Assembly: GCA_900546875.1 (NCBI GenBank)
Contig: URET01000019.1
Location: forward strand, 1 to 21,799
DNA length: 21,799 nt
Reading direction: 5' to 3'
Source: an uncultured Eubacteriales bacterium
GTDB taxonomy: Bacteria > Bacillota > Clostridia > Christensenellales > CAG-314
The notes under the pieces are model-generated. The model was not told the DNA's origin and did not search any database. It saw nothing but the letters and a program-made list of their open reading frames with translations. Below, piece after piece: positions 1 to 5,908 of this stretch (position 1 is the stretch's first letter; each line of letters begins with the position of its first letter). A program made the translations under genes and the position numbers.

Positions 1-464
1 TGGTGTCGGGACAAAGGAAAAGCAAGGCGTGTTTTGCCACGCTCGCGGAGAGAAAGACGAGATACTATATCGCGGTGAAGATCCCGGACAGGAAAGGAGA
101 AACGATGGCGAAAGCGGTCATAGACGCGCTTTCCAAGTTCCCGAAAGAAGCGGTAAAGACGATCACCTGCGACCGAGGGAGCGAGTTCGCCTGTTGGAGA
201 GAGATAGAGAAAGCGCTGCACTGCGATATGTATTTCGCCGATCCGTACTGCGCATGGCAAAAAGGGACGAACGAAAACCTGAACGGACTGCTGCGGGAGT
301 TTTACCCGAAAGGCAGGAATCTTTCGCGGGTCAGTCCCGCGACCCTGAAAAAGAACCTGGCGTTGATCAACGCCAGGCCCAAGAAAGTTTTGCATTTACG
401 AACACCACAAGATTTGTTCCAAGAAAATCTCACAAAGTGTTGCACTTAGTTTGACAATTCATTT
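1..464 (+). mobile_element. Right end of an IS30-family insertion sequence
   Basis: The C-terminal half of an IS30-type transposase runs into the window from the left and stops at 447-449. Its stop codon lies inside a sequence (GTGTTGCACTTAG followed by TTGACAATTC, about 437-460) that resembles the terminal inverted repeats I remember from IS30 elements of Gram-positive bacteria. The left end, left repeat and target duplication lie outside the window, so the exact right boundary is uncertain by several bases. The element ends about 180 bp before ruvB, a place where ruvA would often be found in other Clostridia. Confidence 0.75.
3..449 (+). CDS. IS30-family transposase, C-terminal part (truncated by window edge)
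   Basis: This is the end of a DDE transposase that cuts and joins the insertion sequence. The reading frame is open from the first bases, so the GTG at position 3 is probably an internal valine and the real start lies to the left. Visible features are the second catalytic Asp in ITCDRGSEFA (about residue 57 of the visible part) and the catalytic Glu in the characteristic block WQKGTNENLNGLLREFYPKG (Glu about residue 91). A typical IS30 tail NARPKKVLHLRTPQDLF follows. The first catalytic Asp is expected upstream, outside the window. The visible part shows no frameshift, so the element could be intact. The family call rests on the DDE spacing and on the N-E-N-x-N-G motif, which separate IS30 from IS3 and IS256 types. 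Confidence 0.85.
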   Translation: MSGQRKSKACFATLAERKTRYYIAVKIPDRKGETMAKAVIDALSKFPKEAVKTITCDRGSEFACWREIEKALHCDMYFADPYCAWQKGTNENLNGLLREFYPKGRNLSRVSPATLKKNLALINARPKKVLHLRTPQDLFQENLTKCCT

Positions 465-489
465 AAAGCGATAAGAGCAATTACAATAG

Positions 490-518
490 TTGCGTTTGGG
501 TGAGAATTGTGGTAGAAT
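490..518 (+). promoter_or_regulatory. Promoter for ruvB-queA
   Basis: TTGCGT (490-495) and TAGAAT (513-518) are separated by exactly 17 bp, and a TG one base before the -10 (510-511) makes it an extended -10. It lies downstream of the IS end and about 125 bp upstream of the ruvB start, so ruvB has its own promoter despite the insertion. Confidence 0.6.
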
Positions 519-642
519 ACACAATAGCATCGGAAAGATTTGACGGCGGGGAAAACAGAGTTTGAAAAGAGATCGGCATGACGTTATCGGAAAGCTTTGA
601 AAGACATAGATGCACAAAACGGAGCTGTAGCGGAGAAAGGGG

Positions 643-1680
643 ATGTATTACGGTATCGAGAGCGGATTTATCCAAGACGAAAGACTTATTAGCAGTGTGA
701 GAAATGTGGAAGACGCAGAAGTTGAAAACGTATTGCGTCCACGCAGAATGTCGCAGTATGTAGGTCAGAAGAAGATAAAAGATAATTTATCGGTGTATAT
801 ATCAGCTGCAAAAAGCAGAGGAGAACACCTTGATCACGTGCTGCTTTACGGACCTCCGGGACTGGGAAAAACCACGCTGGCACATATTATTGCCGCCGAA
901 CTTGGGACACGGATAACAGTCACAAGCGGTCCTGCAATAGAACGTGCAGCAGATCTTGCGGCTATACTTACGAATTTAAGTGAAAACGAAGTGCTGTTTA
1001 TTGACGAAATTCATCGTCTTAATCACAGTGTTGAGGAAATACTTTATCCGGCTATGGAGGATTTTTCATTGGACTTTGTAGTGGGGAAAGGCCCGTCCGC
1101 TCGTTCTCTCCGGTTGCCTTTGTCACCCTTTACATTGGTAGGAGCAACAACAAAGGCAGGGATGCTGACCTCTCCACTGAGAGACAGGTTCGGCGTACAG
1201 GCGCGCCTTGAAATGTATACGCCTGAAGAATTGAGTACAATAATAAATAATTCAGCCCATACTTTGAGAATAAATATTCTTCCACAGGCTGCGATGAATA
1301 TTGCGTCAAGAAGCCGTGGAACTCCCAGAATTGCAAACAGACTTCTTAAAAGAGTCCGCGATTACGCACAGGTAAAAGGTACCGGAGAGATAGATAACGA
1401 AATAACCGATTACGCACTGAAAACTATCGGCGTAGATGACCTCGGACTGGATGAAAGTGATAAAAGAGTACTTCTGGCGATGATAGAAAAATTCGGAGGC
1501 GGTCCCGTGGGACTCGATACGATCGCCGCATCCACCGGAGAAGACTCCAATACCATAGAAGACGTGTATGAGCCTTATTGGCTTCAGTTAGGTTTCATAT
1601 CGCGCACACCGCGAGGCAGGGTGGTGTTGCCGGCGTGCTATAAACATCTCGGGATAACGTTGCCGGAAAACAAACAGTGA
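643..1680 (+). CDS. ruvB: Holliday junction branch migration ATPase RuvB
   Basis: RuvB is the hexameric AAA+ motor that, with RuvA, drives branch migration of Holliday junctions during recombinational repair. The 345-residue length is normal. Visible motifs are Walker A GPPGLGKTT (residues 70-78), Walker B LFIDEIHRL (118-126), sensor I GATTKAGML (167-175), the arginine-containing SPLRDRFG (177-184), sensor II RGTPRIANRLLKR (225-237) and the C-terminal winged-helix end with RTPRGR (321-326). The ATG at 643 has GGAG at 632-635, and the family's usual N-terminus (ERLISS...LRPRRMSQYVGQ) begins about 12 residues in, so this start gives a slightly long N-terminus. ruvA is not visible upstream, where an IS30 element sits. 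queA follows and is probably co-transcribed. Confidence 0.96.
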   Translation: MYYGIESGFIQDERLISSVRNVEDAEVENVLRPRRMSQYVGQKKIKDNLSVYISAAKSRGEHLDHVLLYGPPGLGKTTLAHIIAAELGTRITVTSGPAIERAADLAAILTNLSENEVLFIDEIHRLNHSVEEILYPAMEDFSLDFVVGKGPSARSLRLPLSPFTLVGATTKAGMLTSPLRDRFGVQARLEMYTPEELSTIINNSAHTLRINILPQAAMNIASRSRGTPRIANRLLKRVRDYAQVKGTGEIDNEITDYALKTIGVDDLGLDESDKRVLLAMIEKFGGGPVGLDTIAASTGEDSNTIEDVYEPYWLQLGFISRTPRGRVVLPACYKHLGITLPENKQ

Positions 1681-1705
1681 CCTTGATTAAAAAGGCGAAA
1701 AATTT

Positions 1706-1732
1706 ATTACTAAAAGAAATATTACTAAAAGA
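1706..1732 (+). repeat. 15-bp tandem duplication in the ruvB-queA spacer
   Basis: The 12-mer ATTACTAAAAGA occurs at 1706-1717 and again at 1721-1732 with a period of 15 bp, ending one base before the queA ATG. It fills the place where the queA ribosome binding site should be, and only a weak purine run (AAAAGA) is left there. Confidence 0.7.
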
Positions 1733-1733
1733 T

Positions 1734-2792
1734 ATGAACACTTCTACTCACGACTATTATTATGAACTTCCCGAAGAGCTGATAGCTCAGACACCCCTGG
1801 AACCGAGAGATTCGTCGCGGCTTATGGTTTACGACATGACGAATGACGTTACGGAACACAGACATTTCAGAGATATAACGGATTATCTGTATGCCGGGGA
1901 TGTGCTTGTGGTGAACAACACGCGTGTGTTGCCTGTGCGATTATACGGGAAGAAAGAGAAGACCGGAGGAAAAATAGAATTTCTCTTATTGAAAAGGCTG
2001 GGTATGGACGAGTGGGAGGTTGCGCTGAGGCCGGGGAAGTACGCTGCGCCCGGGGTGCGTTTTGTTTTCGGGGACAAGCTGAAGGCAGAAATAACCGGCG
2101 TAACGGAAGGCGGGACGCGGACAGCAAGGTTCGAGTATGAGGGTTCATTCGAGGGCATACTTGAGGAAATAGGACAGATGCCGCTTCCGCACTATATCAA
2201 AACGCCGGTAAGCGACGGTTCGAGATATAATACGGTGTACAGCAAAATAAACGGTTCGGCAGCCGCCCCGACTGCAGGGCTGCACTTTACCGAGGCGCTT
2301 CTTGATAAGATAAGGGCAAAAGGAGTGGTGATCTGCAACGTGCTTCTGCATGTCGGGCTGGGGACATTTCGCCCGGTGAAGACCGAAGACATAACACAAC
2401 ATAAAATGCACAGTGAATATTATGAGGTCACGCCTGAAGCAGCCGATATTATCAATAAAGCTAAAGAGGAAGGCAGACGGATAGTCGCTGTAGGAACGAC
2501 GTCAGTGAGGGTGCTTGAGTCGGCAACGGTAAACGGCAAACTTGTCCCCGGATGCGGCGATACTTCCATTTTTATTTATCCACCGTATAAATTCAAATCG
2601 GTCGACGCTCTTATAACAAACTTTCATTTGCCGGAAAGCACTCTGATCATGTTGGTTTCCGCGTTTGCAGGGAGAGAAAAGACGCTTGAGCTGTATAAAG
2701 AAGCCGTAAGACTGAAGTATCGTTTTTTCAGCTTTGGTGACGCCATGTTCATTACCGACAGGATCCCGAACAAAGAAAAAGTCGATAAATAG
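1734..2792 (+). CDS. queA: S-adenosylmethionine:tRNA ribosyltransferase-isomerase QueA
   Basis: QueA transfers and rearranges the ribosyl group of SAM onto 7-aminomethyl-7-deazaguanine in the anticodon of tRNA, making epoxyqueuosine. It acts after Tgt in the queuosine pathway. Family blocks are clear: DYYYELPEELIAQTP at the N-terminus, DVLVVNNTRVLPVRL (56-70), SAAAPTAGLHFTEALL (175-190), HVGLGTFRPV (206-215), VGTTSVRVLES (253-263) and ITNFHLPESTLIMLVSAFAG (294-313). The C-terminal YRFFSFGDAMFI is also present. The frame is open back to a GTG at 1677 that overlaps the ruvB stop, but the family N-terminus fits the ATG at 1734, giving 352 residues. The ribosome binding site for this start is weak. 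The next tRNA-queuosine gene, tgt, lies 3.1 kb downstream instead of adjacent. Confidence 0.94.
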   Translation: MNTSTHDYYYELPEELIAQTPLEPRDSSRLMVYDMTNDVTEHRHFRDITDYLYAGDVLVVNNTRVLPVRLYGKKEKTGGKIEFLLLKRLGMDEWEVALRPGKYAAPGVRFVFGDKLKAEITGVTEGGTRTARFEYEGSFEGILEEIGQMPLPHYIKTPVSDGSRYNTVYSKINGSAAAPTAGLHFTEALLDKIRAKGVVICNVLLHVGLGTFRPVKTEDITQHKMHSEYYEVTPEAADIINKAKEEGRRIVAVGTTSVRVLESATVNGKLVPGCGDTSIFIYPPYKFKSVDALITNFHLPESTLIMLVSAFAGREKTLELYKEAVRLKYRFFSFGDAMFITDRIPNKEKVDK

Positions 2793-2827
2793 TTTCAGAA
2801 GCCGTTTGAGAAAGGCAGCAGTAAAAC

Positions 2828-2884
2828 CCGGACTTTTCAGAAAGTAAGAACCGAAAACAAAATCCGGACTATCAGAAAGTAAGA
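2828..2884 (+). repeat. Short imperfect direct repeat downstream of queA
   Basis: CCGGACTTTTCAGAAAGTAAGA (2828-2849) recurs as CCGGACTATCAGAAAGTAAGA (2864-2884), 36 bp apart, with one substitution and one missing base. It lies in noncoding DNA between the queA stop and its terminator. No function is evident. Confidence 0.6.
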
Positions 2885-2986
2885 GAGCGGAAAAAAGTGC
2901 TCCGAAAGAGGAAAAGCCAAAATATAATTCGAGCACTTCTGAAATCTGAATGCTGCGGCAGTATTGCCGCAAAAAAACAGAAACCT

Positions 2987-3016
2987 GATCCCCGTGACCT
3001 ATGGGGATCTTTTTTT
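2987..3016 (+). terminator. Rho-independent terminator after ruvB-queA
   Basis: GATCCCCGT (2987-2995) pairs with ATGGGGATC (3001-3009) around a 5-nt loop, with one G-U pair, and is followed by seven T residues (3010-3016). It ends the ruvB-queA transcript about 200 bp beyond the queA stop. A second small hairpin, GCGGCA-GTAT-TGCCGC (2955-2970), stands just before it but is followed by A residues, so it is not itself a terminator. Confidence 0.88.
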
Positions 3017-3338
3017 AAGGAAAACACAGCCGATCTTTTTCTGCCGGACTTGATTAACAGACTTCTGTTTACCATGAAAAAGGTCTGCGGTTTTATAAAC
3101 CGATATCGCCTGCATGAAAATTCTGCGTTTTCAGCCGACACTGAAAATTATTCCGACGGAAAGCTTTAAGTTAAAAAATTGTTTCGGACTTAATGTCAAG
3201 CTGAAAAATCGCAACTTTGATTTTTAAATTAATATTGTTTGTGTGATCATATTTGGTCGGATATTTGTATGATATTATTAAAAAAAATAAGTCGATTATG
3301 TGAAATAGTTAATAAACATTATAATTTATTTTAAACAG
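3017..3338. other. AT-rich intergenic stretch without a recognisable gene
   Basis: This stretch has no open frame with a plausible start and ribosome binding site, and no RNA gene I recognise. It becomes markedly AT-rich from about 3160, with homopolymer A and T runs. It is the left part of the accessory insert between queA and tgt. Confidence 0.5.
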
Positions 3339-3367
3339 TTGACTTTCAAACTACAATATGATAAACT
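3339..3367 (+). promoter_or_regulatory. Possible promoter of the duplicated leader and lipoprotein gene
   Basis: TTGACT (3339-3344) is followed after 17 bp by TAAACT (3362-3367). The -35 box is good and the -10 box is only four of six matches. The -35 lies just upstream of the first copy of the 119-bp duplication and is not itself duplicated, so one promoter would read through both leader copies. Confidence 0.4.
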
Positions 3368-3592
3368 GATAATGGAATAAACTGAAAAACAGTTTTTTTA
3401 TTGTTTTTACAAGTGAACAAACAGCAGCATTTTAATTAAAAAAACAGAAATTACCGAAAGGAGGCAGGTTATGAATATGATAAACTAATAACGGAATAAA
3501 CTGAAAAACAGTTTTTTATTGTTTTTACAAGTGAACAAACAGCAGCATTTTAAAATAAAAAAACAGAAATCACCGAAAGGAGGCAGGTTATG
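3355..3592 (+). repeat. Tandem duplication of a 119-bp leader, each copy ending in RBS plus ATG
   Basis: Positions 3355-3473 and 3474-3592 are two head-to-tail copies of the same 119-bp unit, differing at only about six places including two compensating single-base indels. Each copy carries the hairpin AAACTG-AAAAA-CAGTTT followed by extra T residues (3379-3399 and 3498-3517), then an A-rich spacer, then the ribosome binding site AAGGAGGC and an ATG. The second ATG (3590) starts the lipoprotein gene. The first ATG (3471) opens a five-codon frame. The hairpins with their T runs could act as weak attenuators. The small divergence suggests the duplication is recent or held by conversion. Confidence 0.9.
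3471..3488 (+). other. Five-codon leader frame (Met-Asn-Met-Ile-Asn-stop)
   Basis: The ATG at the end of the first leader copy has the same strong ribosome binding site as the lipoprotein gene (AAGGAGG about 3458-3464), but its frame reaches TAA after five codons. It may be translated simply as a by-product of the duplication. Whether it matters for downstream expression cannot be judged from sequence. Confidence 0.3.
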
Positions 3593-4975
3593 AAAAGGAA
3601 GTTATTTATAGCAGCAATAGTCTGTTTGACTTTTCTGACATTATTAATGGTGTCCGGATGTAAGATGGTGTATTTGAACAGCAGCAGACTGGAAATGATA
3701 GCGGCGGTAAACGAAAGAGCTTTCGCCAAGGACGCCGAGATCCTCGAGGATATCGGAGTAATAAGAGGAGCTACGGTAGCGCTGATGAGATCATCATCAT
3801 TTATAAGCGTAAAGACAGAGGAGGAAATATGCGACAAGACGTTCACGTACTATCCGTTCGAGCTTATAGCGGTGTATAAGGACGGAAAAGTATGTACGTT
3901 ATCCGAAGCGTACAGAAGAGGAACGGTAAGCGAATCGGATGTAGATATCGTATATTATCGTTATATACAGAAAAAGGAACTGCCTCTTGCCGAAGAGTGC
4001 ATGAACATATCCGATCCGAGATATTTTCCTATTCAGATGACGCCCGAAGAAGAAGAAAAAGCCAGAGAATCCATACGTACAAAAGCGCGGAACGAAGGAA
4101 GATATTCTTCATCTTTAGATGGGGATTTTGATGTAGAAAAAAGAATAGGAGGCGATTTTTTAGGTTCATATGACGGATATCCTGTATTTGCTATGTTTAA
4201 TTTGTTTAATGAATATGACATAATGGTCAAAGATATTTTTATACGTACCTATACCAGTATAATTGTTGTTTGTACGGAGGATGGGGATTTCCAAGTGACC
4301 CATTATCAACCCGGCGGGGATTACCTCAGCAGGGAAGCTCTTAAAGGAATTCAATATATGTTGAGGTTAAGCTATCTTGTAGACGGGAAGTATATTCGTC
4401 AGAAGATAGATATGACCGAAGAACAATATCAAATAGAAATGGAATGGGAGCAAGAGAATGTAAAAATCCATACATACGGATCGAATAAAATAGTACTGAG
4501 TGAAGAAAAAACCGAAGAAATCAGGAATATCATAAGGGCAGACAAAGAAATCAGCAAATGGATATATCTTAAATATGATTTCAATGTAGAAGACGTGCTT
4601 TTTGATTACATATATATTAAGGAAAAAGAAGATTTACTGATCAATTATTCAAGATGTGTATATTATGATGAGGCGACGGACTGTGTAATCTACCTTGTAC
4701 TCGGAGGAGCAAAGCTGGAACTGACATATCTTGAGATAGGAGGGAGAGGCTTCCCGTTTTTCAGCGGAATAACAGGGTATATGTTCAAAGACGGGAACAT
4801 ATACACTCTGAAAGAGGCGGATGAAGCGGGACTTATAACGGACGAGATGCTTGAGGTAATCGATGAAAATATAAAACAGGTATTTGTAATGAATAATATG
4901 CAATATAGGAAGTGTGACGCAGCAGAATACTATTTTGCATTAAAGTATTTTTATGCGGAGGAAAATAAAGGCTGA
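3590..4975 (+). CDS. Predicted surface lipoprotein with three related internal segments
   Basis: The 461-residue product starts with a classical lipoprotein signal peptide: MKRK, a hydrophobic stretch (about residues 5-21), then the lipobox VSGC with the lipidated Cys at 24. It should be exported by Sec, lipidated and anchored on the outer face of the membrane. The mature part seems to contain three related segments, roughly residues 55-125, 185-258 and 355-428. The first and third share a pattern: YKDGKVCTLSEAYRRGTVS (96-114) against FKDGNIYTLKEADEAGLIT (399-417). The second retains GSYDGYPVFAMF and a degraded tail. This K-D-G-x-x-Y-T-L-x-E-A motif is familiar to me from uncharacterised secreted proteins of gut Firmicutes. 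No catalytic motif is visible and I assign no function. The start has a strong AAGGAGG (3577-3583). It lies in an insert between queA and tgt, suggesting an accessory gene. Confidence 0.85.
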   Translation: MKRKLFIAAIVCLTFLTLLMVSGCKMVYLNSSRLEMIAAVNERAFAKDAEILEDIGVIRGATVALMRSSSFISVKTEEEICDKTFTYYPFELIAVYKDGKVCTLSEAYRRGTVSESDVDIVYYRYIQKKELPLAEECMNISDPRYFPIQMTPEEEEKARESIRTKARNEGRYSSSLDGDFDVEKRIGGDFLGSYDGYPVFAMFNLFNEYDIMVKDIFIRTYTSIIVVCTEDGDFQVTHYQPGGDYLSREALKGIQYMLRLSYLVDGKYIRQKIDMTEEQYQIEMEWEQENVKIHTYGSNKIVLSEEKTEEIRNIIRADKEISKWIYLKYDFNVEDVLFDYIYIKEKEDLLINYSRCVYYDEATDCVIYLVLGGAKLELTYLEIGGRGFPFFSGITGYMFKDGNIYTLKEADEAGLITDEMLEVIDENIKQVFVMNNMQYRKCDAAEYYFALKYFYAEENKG

Positions 4976-5042
4976 TTGAATACGGACAAGGTGTTATTCG
5001 GAAAATCAGAGTGAGTTGATCGATATACCATGCTTCCGGTGA

Positions 5043-5462
5043 CAGGTTTTAGATCTCAAAAACATTATTATGAATACTGTGGACGAATGTGATGCTTTGG
5101 ACGGGTTGTGCGTGACCGGCGGAAGACTGAATGCTTACCGAGCCGTTACATACCATATTCATTCGGCGCAAAATTATATTTCACTCGGAATTCATGCCGG
5201 CCATTCGGGCGTATGTTCTGTGTGCAACGAGACTTTTACCGAAGAACATTCGTGGACGGAGATGATTTCTTATTACAAATGCTTTAAATGCGGACTGCAG
5301 TCCGTTGCCATCCCGGTACCTATTACTTCGTTGCCTCCCGAGGTTGTTTTCGCTTTGCAGTCGGGGCAATACAGTGAAATGGATAAAGTATACATCGGGA
5401 ATGAAATCATACTGTATTATTTGAATGGTAATTTCTGTCTGCTGGCAGAGGTTGCGGAATAA
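5043..5462 (+). pseudogene. Remnant of a subtilisin-like (S8) serine protease, C-terminal end with CxxC module
   Basis: An open frame runs from just after TGA (5040-5042) to the stop at 5460-5462. Its first part, LKNIIMNTVDECDALDG followed by LCVTGGRLNAYRAV, closely resembles the last helix and closing motif of clostridial S8 peptidase domains (TGGRLNAYKA type). The similarity begins upstream of the first ATG (5070), which therefore looks like an internal Met. The catalytic Asp, His and Ser regions are absent: all three forward frames between 4976 and 5043 are closed and show no GTSMA-type motif. The rest holds paired cysteines (CSVCNETFTEEHSW, then YKCFKCG) of the kind found as tails on secreted clostridial proteases, and a short C-terminal segment. 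No ribosome binding site precedes 5070. I read it as a deletion remnant; a translated small protein is the alternative. Confidence 0.65.
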
Positions 5463-5510
5463 TTCTATCGGATCTTCTTCGATACAAATTTAATTTTAAA
5501 TGTTGCTGTA

Positions 5511-5544
5511 AATAAAAAGGAGGCAGTCCTGCCTCTTTTTTATT
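5511..5544. terminator. Bidirectional Rho-independent terminator
   Basis: AATAAAAAG plus GAGGCA (5511-5525) pairs along its full 15 bp with TGCCTC plus TTTTTTATT (5530-5544), with one G-U, around the loop GTCC. The A run on the left and T run on the right let it work on both strands. It marks the right side of the accessory block before the tgt promoter. Confidence 0.88.
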
Positions 5545-5772
5545 GCAATTAAAAGCTGACGGAAATGTTGTACGGTCAGCGGAAGGCTTAGCAGATCAAA
5601 CAAGGATTTGCGGTAAAAGCTATCGGAAATATTGTGTGATCCGAGTACTGCGGTATTGAATATGACTCTGCCGGTGTGTCGGGATCGGGACCGATACTGC
5701 CCGAAATGTCAAAATGATAGATCGTAATTTGCGGTTTTGTATGACGGAAATATTTTTTATATCGGTTTTATT
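5545..5772. other. Intergenic region before tgt with no recognisable gene
   Basis: No coding frame with a credible start, and no repeat or RNA gene, is evident between the bidirectional terminator and the tgt promoter. It contains several scattered GGAAAT and CGGT-type words but no consistent structure that I can support. Confidence 0.5.
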
Positions 5773-5800
5773 TTGATTTCGGCATTTTTTATGGTATAAT
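5773..5800 (+). promoter_or_regulatory. Promoter for tgt
   Basis: TTGATT (5773-5778) and a perfect TATAAT (5795-5800) are 16 bp apart, with TG at 5792-5793 forming an extended -10. Transcription should start near 5807, leaving an untranslated leader of about 100 nt before the tgt ATG. Because queA is terminated at 3016, tgt depends on this promoter. Confidence 0.82.
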
Positions 5801-5806
5801 AAAGTG

Positions 5807-5908
5807 TCCGGGTATGTATTCCCGAAAACGCGGTCAACGGGCGTGATGCTTCGGGTAAATTCACTCGGTTTTTCGAGAAAATGTCGGCATACCTTTTTAC
5901 GGAGCTTT
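5807..5908 (+). promoter_or_regulatory. Candidate structured 5' leader of tgt
   Basis: The leader can close on itself through GGTATG (5811-5816) pairing with CATACC (5888-5893), enclosing ACGC/GCGT (5828-5831 with 5841-5844) and CTCG/CGAG (5864-5867 with 5874-5877). The closing helix ends seven bases before the GGAG of tgt. A competing hairpin CGGG/CCCG (5809-5812 with 5821-5824) shares bases with the closing helix. I do not recognise a known preQ1 riboswitch class in it. Structures were found by eye and are short, so this is only a candidate. Confidence 0.3.

Noticed and set aside
451..479. TTGACA in the right end of the IS as an outward-facing promoter for ruvB
   Set aside because: No -10 box lies at a workable distance; the nearest candidates are 13 or 25 bp away, while 490-518 is a proper promoter.
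1677..1733. GTG at 1677 as the start of queA
   Set aside because: The added 19 residues are lysine and leucine-rich filler derived from the 15-bp duplication and are not part of the family N-terminus; ATG 1734 fits better, though the weak RBS leaves some doubt.
2955..2980. Hairpin GCGGCA-GTAT-TGCCGC followed by seven A residues as a terminator
   Set aside because: On the + strand it is followed by A rather than T, and on the - strand the T run would precede the stem, so it fits neither direction.
2897..3169. Open frame of 90 codons downstream of queA on the + strand
   Set aside because: It runs straight through the queA terminator hairpin, has no good ribosome binding site, and its product has no recognisable pattern.
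3355..3592. CRISPR-like array in the repeated AT-rich region
   Set aside because: There are only two adjacent copies of a 119-bp unit with no spacers and no cas genes; it is a plain tandem duplication of a leader.
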